A stretch of 64,000 nucleotides of DNA from Blastococcus sp. HT6-4 (GCF_039679125.1 NZ_CP155551.1:496001-560000); one strand, 5' to 3'. Positions 7,665-19,929 are shown, counted from the first letter of the stretch. Program-made: numbers and translations. Notes: generated from the letters alone by a model not told the origin.

Positions 7665-9841
7665 ACGAAGATCGCCGCGGTCCCGGTGTCGGGGTGCAGC
7701 GCCGTGGACAGGCCGCCGAGGTCCCAGCGGTCGCAGGTGGCCAGCAGCGGCAGGATGCCGATCGCCGCGTGCTCGGCCGCGTGCAGCGACCCGGGCAGCG
7801 CCGCGTCGTCCACCTCGGCCCGCCCGATCGCCTGCGTGTCCAGCGTCAGCCAGACCGCCCGGGTGCGCAGCTGGCGCGGCGGGAGGTCCAGCGGGAACTC
7901 GGCCAGCACCTCGCCGGTCCCCAGCCGGCGCCGCTGGTAGGCCACCACCTGGTTGGTCACGTCCACGACGCCGGTGTGCGCGGTCACCGTGCCCAGCGGC
8001 CGGGTCTGCTCGACGGCGGCGATCGCCAGGTCGGTGACGTCCCGGGCCACGGTCGTCCAGTCGGGGCTCTCGGGGTGCACGACGGCGCAGGCGTCGCCGA
8101 CGTCGAACTCGTCGACGACGAAGGTGTCCCCGCGGTGCACGTAGAGCGCGCCCTCGTGCACCGTCGCGTGCGCGGCCCCGCCGTCGACGGTGCCCAGCAG
8201 CCGCCCGGTGCCGGCCTCGATGATCGCCACCGGCTCGTCGCCGCTGCCGCGGATGTCGACGTCGGGGCGGCCGCGGCCGGCCCAGTACCAGCCGGCCGGC
8301 CGGCGGCGCAGCTGCCCGGCGGCCACGAGCTCGTCCAGCCGCGCCTCGGCCACCGGCCCGCCGAAGTCGGGCAGGTCCGCGGGCACCAGCGGGAACTCCG
8401 CGGCGGCGCAGCACAGCTGGGGACCCAGCACGTAGGGGTTGGCCGGGTCGGTGACCGTCGCCTCCACGGGCCGGCCGAACACCGCCCGCGGGTGGTGGGC
8501 CAGGTAGTGGTCCAGCGGGTCGTCGCGGGCCACGAACACCACCAGCGACTCCCGCTGCGCCCGGCCGGCCCGGCCGGCCTGCTGCCACAGCGAGGCGAGG
8601 GTGCCCGGATAGCCGGCCAGGACGACCGCGTCGAGCCCGGCGATGTCGATCCCCAGCTCCAGCGCGTTGGTGGTGGCCACGCCCAGCAGGTCACCGGCCG
8701 ACAGCGCCCGCTCCAGCTCCCGCCGCTCCTCGGGCAGGTAGCCGCCGCGGTAGGAGTCGACCCGCGACACCAGATCGGCCCGGCCGCGGTCGGCGAGGAT
8801 CCGGCGGGCCTGCTCGGCCACCGACTCGGCGCTGCGCCGGGAGCGGACGAACGCCAGCGTGCGGGCCCCGCGCTCGACCAGGTCGGCGAGCAGACCGGCC
8901 GCGTCGGCGGCGGCCGACCGGCGCAGCGGCGCACCGTGCTCGCCGGTGCGCTCGGTCAGCGGCGGCTCCCACAACGCGAAGGTGGCGCCCGGACGCGGCG
9001 AGCTGTCGTCGGTCACCGCCACGACGTCCTCGCCGACCAGCCGGGTCGCCGCGGCGGCGGGGTCGGCCACCGTGGCCGACGCCAGCACGAACACCGGCTC
9101 GGCGCCGTACCGGCGGCAGATGCGCCGCAGCCGGCGCAGCACGTGGCCCACGTGCGAGCCGAACACCCCGCGGTAGGCGTGGCACTCGTCGATCACCACG
9201 TAGGCCACCCGCCGCAGCGTGCTCGACCAGCGCTGGTGGGCCGGCAGGATCCCGCGGTGCAGCATGTCCGGGTTGGTGACGATCCAGCGCGAGTGCCGCC
9301 GGACCCAGTCGCGCTCCTCGGCCGGGGTGTCGCCGTCGTAGGCCGCCGGCCGCACCGACGGATCGGCCAGGGCCGCCACCGAGGCCAGCTGGTCACGGGC
9401 CAGCGCCTTGGTCGGCGCCAGGTACAGCACGCAGGCACGGGGGTCCTCGGCCAGCCGGGTCAGCGCCGGCAGCTGGTAGGCCAGCGACTTGCCCGACGCC
9501 GTGCCGGTGGCCACCACCACGTGCCGGCCCTCCCGCGCGAACTGCGCCGCCGCCACCTGGTGCTGCCACGGGGCCCGCACCCCGCGGGCCACCAGCCGCT
9601 CGCGGAGCCCGGCGTCGATCCACTCCGGCCAGTCGGCGGTGCGGCTCTCCCGCACCGGGACGTGGTGCACGTGGGTGACCGGCTGCTCCTCCTCGGCCGT
9701 CGCGGCGAGCACCGCCGCCAGCAGCTCCCCGCCGGGCGGCACCGTGGAGGCCGGCCACCCCGTCCCGGCCCGTCCCCCGTCCACGGAGCCGTCGTCCGTG
9801 CCGGGAGGGGGAGCCGACCGGACCGGGGCGAGCTCGGTCAC
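7343..9841 (-). CDS. DEAD/DEAH-box helicase with C-terminal DUF1998 (MrfA/YprA type)
   Basis: 832 residues from GTG 9841. Superfamily 2 helicase: Walker A ATGTASGKSLAYQLP near residue 110, the box reading VIDECHAYRG, motif III ASATVADP, and helicase-C motifs (GVATTNALELGIDIAG, QAGRAGR). The C-terminal region carries four cysteines in a C-C-C-P-S-C-like cluster (CECESGCPSCVQSPKCG), the metal-binding signature of DUF1998. Bacillus MrfA of this family repairs mitomycin lesions. The family is habitually linked to the Tad-like cluster in actinobacteria. The start is uncertain because the GGGGAG lies directly against the GTG. Confidence 0.88.
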   Translation of the reverse strand: MTELAPVRSAPPPGTDDGSVDGGRAGTGWPASTVPPGGELLAAVLAATAEEEQPVTHVHHVPVRESRTADWPEWIDAGLRERLVARGVRAPWQHQVAAAQFAREGRHVVVATGTASGKSLAYQLPALTRLAEDPRACVLYLAPTKALARDQLASVAALADPSVRPAAYDGDTPAEERDWVRRHSRWIVTNPDMLHRGILPAHQRWSSTLRRVAYVVIDECHAYRGVFGSHVGHVLRRLRRICRRYGAEPVFVLASATVADPAAAATRLVGEDVVAVTDDSSPRPGATFALWEPPLTERTGEHGAPLRRSAAADAAGLLADLVERGARTLAFVRSRRSAESVAEQARRILADRGRADLVSRVDSYRGGYLPEERRELERALSAGDLLGVATTNALELGIDIAGLDAVVLAGYPGTLASLWQQAGRAGRAQRESLVVFVARDDPLDHYLAHHPRAVFGRPVEATVTDPANPYVLGPQLCCAAAEFPLVPADLPDFGGPVAEARLDELVAAGQLRRRPAGWYWAGRGRPDVDIRGSGDEPVAIIEAGTGRLLGTVDGGAAHATVHEGALYVHRGDTFVVDEFDVGDACAVVHPESPDWTTVARDVTDLAIAAVEQTRPLGTVTAHTGVVDVTNQVVAYQRRRLGTGEVLAEFPLDLPPRQLRTRAVWLTLDTQAIGRAEVDDAALPGSLHAAEHAAIGILPLLATCDRWDLGGLSTALHPDTGTAAIFVYDGHPGGAGFAERGYAALRRWLQATRATVASCECESGCPSCVQSPKCGNGNDPLDKAGAVRVLDVVLDELAAADERGPGSATDDDDVDDEPAAREPDGAVEDDLVF

Positions 9842-9903
9842 CTCCCCACTGTCACACCTGGTGGCAAGCCGCCGCCGGGGTGACCGGAAAGCGGAGAGCG
9901 AGC

Positions 9904-9934
9904 TTGCCTCACCGGATGTGATTTCGCTTACACT
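9904..9934 (+). promoter_or_regulatory. Possible promoter of hppA
   Basis: TTGCCT (9904-9909) and TACACT (9929-9934) are separated by 19 bases in the relatively AT-rich part of the 197-base gap before hppA. The -10 fits the actinobacterial TAnnnT pattern; the spacer is long, so this is a weak prediction. Confidence 0.3.
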
Positions 9935-10038
9935 TCGCGCGTTCTGCGGCGGGGGTCGCCCCCCGGTGGCGGAACGCCGACTCCGTTGCACCGGGGAGCA
10001 CGGCGCCCCCCGGGCGGTCGCCGACGCTTGGAGAACCC

Positions 10039-12303
10039 ATGCCCGACAGCTCGTTGTCAGGCGGTGAGACGGCGCTGGTCGCCGTCGTCCTCGTCATCTC
10101 CCTGGCCGCCCTCGCCTTCGCTGCCTTCCTGGTCCGCGCCGTCCTCGCCGCCGACCAGGGCACGGAGAAGATGCGCGAGATCGCGCAGGCGGTGCAGGAG
10201 GGCGCGGGGGCGTACCTGCGCCGGCAGTTCCGCACCCTCGCGATCTTCGCCGTCGTGGTGTTCGGGCTGCTGGTCCTGCTCCCCGTGGCCGACGGCGGGT
10301 GGGGGACCCGGCTGGGCCGGGCGGTCTTCTTCCTCGTCGGCGCGGGCTTCTCCGCGGCCGTCGGCTTCATCGGCATGACCCTGGCCACCCGCGGCAACGT
10401 GCGCATGGCGGCGGCGGCCCGCGGGGGCGGCTACCGGCCCGCCTTCCGCATCGCGTACCGCACCGGCGGGGTCTGCGGGATGATCACCGTCGGCCTCGGT
10501 CTGTTCGGCGCCGCGCTGGCGCTGCTGCTGTTCGACGAGACCGGTCCGGTGGTGCTCGAGGGTTTCGGGTTCGGCGGCGCCCTGCTCGCGATGTTCATGC
10601 GCGTCGGTGGCGGGATCTTCACCAAGGCCGCCGACGTGGGTGCCGACCTGGTCGGCAAGGTGGAGGCGGGCATCCCGGAGGACGATCCGCGCAACGCCGC
10701 CACGATCGCCGACAACGTGGGCGACAACGTCGGCGACTGCGCCGGCATGGCCGCCGACCTCTTCGAGTCCTACGCCGTCACGCTGGTCGCCGCGCTGATC
10801 CTCGGGCAGGTCTTCTTCGGCTCGGTGGGCATGGTGTTCCCGCTGGTGGTCGCCGCCATCGGGATCATCGCCTCGGTGGTGGGGGTCCTGGCCACCAACC
10901 CGGGGAAGAACGACAGCAGCGGCCTGGCGCCGATCAACCGCGGCTTCTTCGTCTCCGCCGCGGTGTCGCTGCTGCTGGTGGCGGTCGCGTCCTTCACCGT
11001 GCTGCCCGGCACGGCCGGCGCCGTCGACCTGCCCGTCAGCCTGCCGGTGCTCGGCTTCGGCGCCGTCCTGGTCGGTGTCGTCCTCGCCGCCGCCATCCAG
11101 CAGCTCACCGGCTACTTCACCGAGACCAGCCGCAAGCCGGTCCAGGACGTCGGCCGCAGCTCGCTGACGGGGCCGGCCACCGTGATCCTCTCCGGCATCT
11201 CCCTCGGCCTGGAGTCGGCCGTCTACGCCGCGCTGCTCATCGGCGGCGCGGTGTACGGCGCCTTCCTCCTCGGCGGCGGTGCCGCCCTCTACGCGGTCGC
11301 GCTGGCCGGCTGCGGGCTGCTCACCACCGCCGGCGTGATCGTCGCCATGGACACCTTCGGCCCGGTCAGCGACAACGCCCAGGGCATCGCCGAGATGTCC
11401 GGCGACATCGACGACGACGGCGCCCGGGTGCTCACCGACCTCGACGCCGTCGGCAACACCACGAAGGCCATCACCAAGGGCATCGCCATCGCGACCGCGG
11501 TCCTCGCCGCCACCGCGCTCTTCGGCTCCTACAACGCCCAGGTCGACGTCGCGCTGGAGGAGGCCGGCACGACGCTGGGCGACGCGTTCAGCCTGGTCAA
11601 CCCGAACAACGTCGTGGGCGCCGTGCTCGGCGCCGCGGTCGTCTTCTTCTTCTCCGGGCTGGCGATCAGCGCGGTGTCCCGCGCCGCCGGCCGGGTGGTC
11701 TTCGAGGTGCGGGAGCAGTTCCGCACCCGGCCGGGGATCATGGACTACACCGAGCGGCCCGACTACGGCGCCGTCGTCGACATCTGCACCAAGGACTCGT
11801 TGCGCGAGCTGGCCACCCCGGGCCTGCTCGCCGTCCTGGCCCCCGTGGCGGTGGGCTTCGGCCTGGGCATCGGCCCGCTGGCGGCCTACCTGGTCGGCGC
11901 GATCGCCGCGGGAACCCTGATGGCGGTCTTCCTCGCCAACTCCGGCGGCGCCTGGGACAACGCCAAGAAGATGGTGGAGGACGGCGCCTACGGCGGGAAG
12001 GGCAGCGAGGCGCACGCGGCCACCGTCATCGGCGACACGGTGGGCGACCCGTTCAAGGACACCGCGGGCCCGGCGATCAACCCGCTGATCAAGGTGATGA
12101 ACCTCGTCGCGCTGCTCATCGCCCCGGCGGTGGTCGGGCTGTCGGTGGGGGAGGACGCCAACACCCCGCTGCGGATCGGGCTCGCCCTCGCGGCGGTCGT
12201 GGTCGTCGTGGTCGCGGTCGTCGTCTCCAAGCGCCGCTCGGTCGTGGTGGAGGAGGCCAGCTCCGCGTCCACCGGCTCCGACCTCACCACCACCGCTCCC
12301 TGA
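10039..12303 (+). CDS. hppA: Membrane-bound proton-translocating pyrophosphatase, K+-independent type
   Basis: 754-residue integral membrane enzyme with about 16 hydrophobic segments that couples PPi hydrolysis to ion export. The catalytic signature DVGADLVGKVEAGIPEDDPRN lies near residue 200 and is followed by the NVGDNVGDCAGMAADLFES run; the second acidic loop reads NAKKMVEDG. The GNTTKA motif has Lys where K+-dependent enzymes have Ala, placing it with K+-independent proton pumps. ATG 10039 is the first start and the length is normal. It would use PPi from biosynthesis and complement the soluble Ppa encoded at 20.2 kb. Confidence 0.95.
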   Translation: MPDSSLSGGETALVAVVLVISLAALAFAAFLVRAVLAADQGTEKMREIAQAVQEGAGAYLRRQFRTLAIFAVVVFGLLVLLPVADGGWGTRLGRAVFFLVGAGFSAAVGFIGMTLATRGNVRMAAAARGGGYRPAFRIAYRTGGVCGMITVGLGLFGAALALLLFDETGPVVLEGFGFGGALLAMFMRVGGGIFTKAADVGADLVGKVEAGIPEDDPRNAATIADNVGDNVGDCAGMAADLFESYAVTLVAALILGQVFFGSVGMVFPLVVAAIGIIASVVGVLATNPGKNDSSGLAPINRGFFVSAAVSLLLVAVASFTVLPGTAGAVDLPVSLPVLGFGAVLVGVVLAAAIQQLTGYFTETSRKPVQDVGRSSLTGPATVILSGISLGLESAVYAALLIGGAVYGAFLLGGGAALYAVALAGCGLLTTAGVIVAMDTFGPVSDNAQGIAEMSGDIDDDGARVLTDLDAVGNTTKAITKGIAIATAVLAATALFGSYNAQVDVALEEAGTTLGDAFSLVNPNNVVGAVLGAAVVFFFSGLAISAVSRAAGRVVFEVREQFRTRPGIMDYTERPDYGAVVDICTKDSLRELATPGLLAVLAPVAVGFGLGIGPLAAYLVGAIAAGTLMAVFLANSGGAWDNAKKMVEDGAYGGKGSEAHAATVIGDTVGDPFKDTAGPAINPLIKVMNLVALLIAPAVVGLSVGEDANTPLRIGLALAAVVVVVVAVVVSKRRSVVVEEASSASTGSDLTTTAP

Positions 12304-12310
12304 GCCCGCC

Positions 12311-12339
12311 GGTCCGGGCCCCGGCGGGGCCGGTCGACC
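12311..12339 (+). terminator. Hairpin after hppA
   Basis: GGCCCC-GGC-GGGGCC (12317-12331) forms a compact stem, with GGTC/GACC outer pairing at 12311-12314 and 12336-12339. It begins eight bases after the hppA stop and has no T-run, as is common in high-GC actinobacteria. Confidence 0.4.
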
Positions 12340-12368
12340 CCTTGGCGGGAGAGCCCCTTCCGGCCCGG

Positions 12369-12393
12369 GGAACAGGACCGCAGCATCCACGTT
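12369..12393 (+). promoter_or_regulatory. Possible ECF-sigma promoter upstream of topA
   Basis: GGAAC (12369-12373), a 17-base spacer and GTT (12391-12393) resemble the stress-sigma (SigR/SigH or SigE type) consensus. It lies about 200 bases before the topA start. The motif is short, so chance occurrence is possible. Confidence 0.3.
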
Positions 12394-12453
12394 GGTGCGG
12401 GTGACGGCACGCCCACGGAGGGTCGCGCCCGGCGGCCCTGCCGCGGGGTGGCT

Positions 12454-12459
12454 TACCGT
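12454..12459 (+). promoter_or_regulatory. TACCGT -10 candidate for topA
   Basis: TACCGT fits the actinobacterial housekeeping -10 pattern TAnnnT. It would give a leader of roughly 120 bases to GTG 12589. No convincing -35 hexamer is visible. Confidence 0.35.
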
Positions 12460-12588
12460 GGCGCGCCGAGGGGGCGTTCCGCGGTGGCGCCCGCCGGCCC
12501 CGGCGACGCCGGAGCGACGCACCACGGCCACCTGGTCGGTACCGGCACGCCGCGCACGCACCACCTCAGCACCACCGACAGGAGCACC

Positions 12589-15446
<2,858 letters not shown>

Positions 15447-15450
<4 letters not shown>

Positions 15451-16208
15451 CCGGCCCGGACGAGGACGTGCTGCAGGCCCGGGCGCGCTCGTTCGGGTCC
15501 GTCGCGGCCGGGTACGCGGCGCTGCGGCCGAGCTACCCGGCGGACGCCGTCGGCTTCCTCCTCGGCCGCCGCCGACCGCGGGACGTGCTCGATCTCGGCG
15601 CCGGTACGGGCCTGCTCGCGGAGGTCGTGCTGGGCCTGGGCCACCGGGTCCGGGCGGTCGACCCGGCTCCGGAGATGCTGGCCGAGCTCGCCGCCCGGCT
15701 GCCGGCGGTCGCGACGGCGGTCGGGACCGCGGAGTCGATCCCGGCCGACGACGCCTCGGCCGACGCCGTCGTCGCGGGGCAGGCCGCGCACTGGTTCGAC
15801 CCGCCGCCGGCCGCCCGCGAGATCCACCGGGTCCTCCGCCCCGGTGGCGTCCTCGGCCTGGTCTGGAACACCCGCGACGACCGGGTCCCCTGGATCGCCG
15901 CCCTGGAAGAGCTGATCGCCGACGAGGCGCGCGGCCACGAGGCCGACCGGGGCGTCGTCGACCGCTTCGCCGAGGAGCTCGCGGCCGACGTGCAGGTGGT
16001 CGAGTCGGCCGTCGTGCAGCGGGTGACCCCCGAGGACGTCGTCGGCGGGATCGCCACCCGCAGCTACGTCGCGGTCATGGACGACGCCGGGCGGCGCGAG
16101 TTCCTGGCGCGGATCCGCGACCTGCTGGCCGACCATCCCGGCACCCGGGGGCGGCAGGAGCTCGAGCTGCCCTACCGGACCCACGCCTACCGGCTCACCC
16201 CGCGCTGA
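15447..16208 (+). CDS. Class I SAM-dependent methyltransferase
   Basis: 253 residues with a Rossmann methyltransferase fold: motif I VLDLGAGTGLLAEVV near residue 50, an acidic motif II residue (AVDPAPEML), and post-I GQAAHWFDPPPAAREIHRVL. This pattern is common in small-molecule methyltransferases related to UbiE/BioC; the substrate cannot be inferred. Its start overlaps the topA stop, so it is probably co-transcribed with topA, although a functional link is not evident. Confidence 0.88.
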
Positions 16209-16263
16209 GGCCCGCGCACCGCCTGCTCCGCCGGAACTCCTGTTCCCGTCACCGGTCGACCCT

Positions 16264-18699
16264 GTGGCCCCCGCGGGTGAACCACGACGGAACCAGAGGT
16301 ATCCGTTTTGCCCGATCGGGCGGGAAGGGCCGGAATCGTCACGCCGGACCGGTACCGTTGCCCCGCTGGAGCCCGCCACGCCCCGCGACCTCCGACCCTG
16401 GGAGCCCACGATTCCGGCCGAGCCGACGCCCCCGGTACCCCCGTCCGACGGGGTCCCCGGTGCTGCCCCGGGTGACGGTCTGCCACCCGCCGGTACCCCG
16501 GTGCCGCCGTCTGCGGGTCCGCCGCTGACGGAGGTGGGGGAGGACGGCGCGCCCTCGGGTGCGGACTCCTCCGGCGCGGTCGGGCTGGGGGCCAAGCTCC
16601 GGGCGGTCCTGCGGGTGCCCGACTTCCGCAAACTGTGGCTGTCGACGTTGCTGTCCAGCTTCGGCGACTGGCTGGGCCTGCTCGCCATCACCGTGACCGC
16701 CACGCTGACCTTCGAGGACTACGCCGCGCAACAGTTCGCGCTGGCCGGCGTCCTGCTGTTCCGGCTGCTCCCGGCCATCGTGCTCGGTCCGGTGGCCGGG
16801 GCCTTCGCCGACCGGTTCGACCGGCGCAAGACGATGGTGGTCACCGACATCTTCCGGTTCGGGCTGTTCGCGTCGATCCCGATCGTCGACAACCTGATCT
16901 GGTTGTTCATCGCCCAGTTCGTCATCGAGGCCTTCAGCTTGTTCTGGATCCCGGCCAAGGACGCCGCCGTCCCGAACATGCTGCGCAAGGACCAACTGGA
17001 GGCGGCCAACCAGCTCTCCCTGGTCACCACCTACGGGCTGACCCCGGTGGTCGCGGCGATCGTGTTCGCGGTGCTCACCAGCGTGGGCAGCCGGGTCAGC
17101 GACGTGCTGCCGGGGGTGGACGAGGTGGATCTCGCGCTCTATCTGAATGCGCTCACGTTCCTGGTCGCCGCAGCCGTCATCTGGAACCTGCCCTCGATCA
17201 GCGGCCGCCGTGCCGCGGGGGCGGTCGTCGGCCAGCAGGAGAGCTTCCTGGGGTCGCTGATCAAGGGGTTCTCCTTCGCCGGCCACACCCGGCTGATCCG
17301 GGGCCTGGTCGTGGGAATCACCGGGGCCTTCGTCGCGGCGGGCGCGATCATCGCGACCGGCCAGGCCTACGTCAACGTGCTCGGCGGCGGGCAGGCGGCC
17401 TACGGGCTGCTGTTCGGAGCCGTCTTCGTCGGCCTCGGCCTCGGTATCGGGGTGGGCCCCAGCGTGGCCCGCGACCTGGCCCGCGAGCGCATCTTCGGGG
17501 TGGCGATCGTCGGCGCCGGGACCGTGGTGCTGTTCCTGTCCTGGTCACCGGCGCTGTGGATCTCGCTGGTGCTGGTCGTCGCCATGGGCTTCTTCGCCGG
17601 GATGGCCTTCCTGGCCGGGATCACCCTGATCGGCACCGAGGTGGCGGACGAGATCCGGGGTCGCACGTTCGCGATCGTGCAGTCCCTGGTCCGGGCGGCG
17701 CTGATCATCTCCCTCGCACTCGTGCCGATCGGGGTGGGTCTGATCGGGCGGCACGAGATCGACCTCGGCGCCGTCGCCGTGCCGATCTCCGGCGAGCGGA
17801 TCATGCTGTTCGCGGCCGGGCTGCTGGCCGTCGGCGTCGGGCTGGTCGCCTACCGGCAGATGGACGACGGACGGCCGGTGCCGCTGCTCGCCGACGTCAT
17901 GACGGCGCTGCGCCGCGACACCACGGCCCGGCGCCGGCTGGCCGGGGGTGGGGTCCTCATCGCCTTCGAGGGTGGGGAGGGTGCCGGCAAGTCCACCCAG
18001 GTGCGCCGGCTGCAGGAGTGGCTGACCGACGAGGGGTTGGTCGCCCGCGCCTCCTTCGAGCCCGGCGCCACCCCGCCCGGGGCCGGTATCCGCTCGATCG
18101 TGCTGGACAGGGCGCAGGTGGGCATCGCGCCGAGGACCGAGGCGCTGCTCTACGCAGCCGACCGCGCCCAGCACGTGCACGCCGTCCTGCGCCCTGCGCT
18201 GGATGCCGGCGAGGTGGTGATCACCGACCGCTTCATCGACAGCTCGCTGGCCTACCAGGGGGCCGGTCGCGCCATCCCGCTCGACGACGTGCGGATGCTG
18301 TCGCGCTGGGCTGCCCAGGGGTTGCAGCCCGACCTGACCGTGCTGCTCGACCTGCCGCCCGACGTGGGGCTGGCGCGGGCCCGGGGCCGGGCCGCCGCCG
18401 ACCGGCTGGAGTCGGAGTCGCTGGACTTCCACCAGCGGGTGCGGCACACCTTCCAGGCCCTGGCCGAGGCCGACCCCGACCGGTACCTCGTGCTGGACGC
18501 ACGGCGGTCGCCCGACGAGATCGCCGCCGCGATCCGCGTGCGGGTGGCCGAGCTGCTCTCCGGACTGCCGCTGCAGACCCTCGCCCAGCCGACGGAGCAG
18601 GTGCAGGTCGCGCCCGAGCTGCGGCACGACGTCGATCCGGAGTCGGTGGACCACGGCCGGCACGTGCAGACCGGCGCCACCCCCCAGCTGCACCCGTGA
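16264..18699 (+). CDS. tmk: MFS transporter-thymidylate kinase fusion
   Basis: Two-domain protein of up to 811 residues. After a Pro-rich N-terminus, residues of about 105-550 form a 10-12-helix MFS-like domain (start FRKLWLSTLLSSFGDWLG; the loop RFDRRKTMVV is the MFS A-motif region). The last 250 residues are a dTMP kinase: P-loop FEGGEGAGKST, DRFIDSSLAYQGAGR, and RTEALLYAADRAQH. It phosphorylates dTMP to dTDP for DNA synthesis. Similar fusions occur in other actinobacteria. The start is unresolved: GTG 16264 is the longest, but a TACCGT hexamer lies at 16353-16358 and an ATT at 16411 has a well-placed GGGAG. Confidence 0.9.
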   Translation: MAPAGEPRRNQRYPFCPIGREGPESSRRTGTVAPLEPATPRDLRPWEPTIPAEPTPPVPPSDGVPGAAPGDGLPPAGTPVPPSAGPPLTEVGEDGAPSGADSSGAVGLGAKLRAVLRVPDFRKLWLSTLLSSFGDWLGLLAITVTATLTFEDYAAQQFALAGVLLFRLLPAIVLGPVAGAFADRFDRRKTMVVTDIFRFGLFASIPIVDNLIWLFIAQFVIEAFSLFWIPAKDAAVPNMLRKDQLEAANQLSLVTTYGLTPVVAAIVFAVLTSVGSRVSDVLPGVDEVDLALYLNALTFLVAAAVIWNLPSISGRRAAGAVVGQQESFLGSLIKGFSFAGHTRLIRGLVVGITGAFVAAGAIIATGQAYVNVLGGGQAAYGLLFGAVFVGLGLGIGVGPSVARDLARERIFGVAIVGAGTVVLFLSWSPALWISLVLVVAMGFFAGMAFLAGITLIGTEVADEIRGRTFAIVQSLVRAALIISLALVPIGVGLIGRHEIDLGAVAVPISGERIMLFAAGLLAVGVGLVAYRQMDDGRPVPLLADVMTALRRDTTARRRLAGGGVLIAFEGGEGAGKSTQVRRLQEWLTDEGLVARASFEPGATPPGAGIRSIVLDRAQVGIAPRTEALLYAADRAQHVHAVLRPALDAGEVVITDRFIDSSLAYQGAGRAIPLDDVRMLSRWAAQGLQPDLTVLLDLPPDVGLARARGRAAADRLESESLDFHQRVRHTFQALAEADPDRYLVLDARRSPDEIAAAIRVRVAELLSGLPLQTLAQPTEQVQVAPELRHDVDPESVDHGRHVQTGATPQLHP

Positions 18700-19883
18700 C
18701 GGCGCCGGTGACCGCGCCCACCGAGGGCGTCTGGACGCAGGTGGTCGGCCAGCCGGCCGTGGTCGCCGAGCTGCGGGCGGCGATCGCCGACCCGACGGCG
18801 ATGACCCACTCCTGGCTGTTCACCGGCCCGCCCGGCTCCGGCCGGTCGGTGGCCGCACGCGCCTTCGCCGCCGCCCTGCAGTGCCCGGCCGGCGGTGACG
18901 GCACCTGCCACGAGTGCCGGACGGTGCTGGCCGGCACGCACGCCGACGTGCACGTGGTCGTGCCCGACGGCCTCTCGATCGGCGCGGAGGAGGCCAGGGG
19001 GCTGATCCGGGTCGCCGGGCGCGCCCCGTCCGGGGGGCGCTGGCAGGTGGTCGTGGTCGAGGACGCCGACCGGATGACCGAGACGGCCGCCAACGCCGTG
19101 CTCAAGATGATCGAGGAACCCCCGCCGCGCACGGTCTTCCTGCTCTGCGCGCCCAGCCTGCACCCCGACGACGTGCCGGTCACCATCCGCTCCCGGTGCC
19201 GGGTGATCGGTCTCCGGACACCGACGGTCGACGCCATCGCCGAGGTGCTGGTCCGTCGCGACGGCATCGACCCGGCCCTGGCGGCGTGGTCGGCCGGCGC
19301 CTCCGGTGGCCACGTCGGTCGGGCCCGCCGGCTGGCCCGTGACGAGGACGCCCGGCTGGTCCGCAAGGCCGTGCTGGACGTCCCGCTGAAGCTCGTCTCG
19401 CTGGCCGCGTGCCTCGACGCCGCCGACGACCTGGTCGGCAGCGCCCAGGAGGAGACCGACGTGGCCACCGATGCGCTGGACGCCGCCGAGACCGAGGCGC
19501 TGAAGAACAGCCTCGGCGTGGGCGCCCGTGGCCCGGGGGTCGTCGCGGCGAGCCGGGGGAGCGCCGGCCAGCTCAAGGAGCTGGAGCGCCGGCAGAAGTC
19601 GCGGGCCACCCGGATCGGGCGCGACTCGCTCGACCGGGCGCTGGTCGACCTCGCCGGGCTCTACCGCGACGCGCTGGTGGTCGGCGCCGCTCCTGCGGAC
19701 ACCCCGCAGCTGAACCACCCCGACCGCCGGGCCGATGCCGAGGAGCTGGCCCGCCGGATCGGTGCGGAGGGGGCGGTGCACCGCATCGACGCGATCCTCG
19801 CCTGCCGGCAGGCGCTGGAGCAGAACGTCAAGCCGCGGATCGCCCTCGAGGCGCTCACCGTGGCGCTGCGCCTGCCCGCCTGA
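18696..19883 (+). CDS. holB: DNA polymerase III delta' subunit
   Basis: 395-residue clamp-loader subunit. The AAA+ core opens VVGQPAVVAELRAAI; the P-loop is FTGPPGSGRS, the usual degenerate form for delta'. A Cys cluster (CPAGGDGTCHECRTVLAG) forms the zinc module. The sensor region reads ANAVLKMIEEPPPRTVFLL and then SRCRVI (the SRC motif). GTG 18696 overlaps the tmk stop (GTGA), so it is coupled to thymidylate kinase, as commonly seen for tmk-holB. Confidence 0.93.
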   Translation: MTAPVTAPTEGVWTQVVGQPAVVAELRAAIADPTAMTHSWLFTGPPGSGRSVAARAFAAALQCPAGGDGTCHECRTVLAGTHADVHVVVPDGLSIGAEEARGLIRVAGRAPSGGRWQVVVVEDADRMTETAANAVLKMIEEPPPRTVFLLCAPSLHPDDVPVTIRSRCRVIGLRTPTVDAIAEVLVRRDGIDPALAAWSAGASGGHVGRARRLARDEDARLVRKAVLDVPLKLVSLAACLDAADDLVGSAQEETDVATDALDAAETEALKNSLGVGARGPGVVAASRGSAGQLKELERRQKSRATRIGRDSLDRALVDLAGLYRDALVVGAAPADTPQLNHPDRRADAEELARRIGAEGAVHRIDAILACRQALEQNVKPRIALEALTVALRLPA

Positions 19884-19923
19884 CACCCCGGCGCCCCTGT
19901 GCGAGCGCGCCGCCACGGTGTCG

Positions 19924-19929
19924 TAGGCT
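19924..19929 (+). promoter_or_regulatory. -10 hexamer of tRNA-Thr
   Basis: TAGGCT lies 13 bases before the mature tRNA 5' end. This spacing suits a transcript start around 19936 with a short 5' leader removed by RNase P. Confidence 0.5.

Noticed and set aside
1445-8588. Several minus-strand frames of 800-1400 codons opposite the Tad operon
   Set aside because: They lack coherent domains and mirror the codon structure of tadA, tadB and tadC on the plus strand.
10039-12303. Sodium-pumping pyrophosphatase
   Set aside because: The GNTTKA lysine places it with K+-independent enzymes, which are proton pumps in characterised cases; no direct evidence for Na+.
16264-18699. Tmk fusion as an artefact of a lost stop between two genes
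   Set aside because: Both domains are intact, joined by a normal-looking linker, and comparable MFS-Tmk fusions occur in other actinobacteria.
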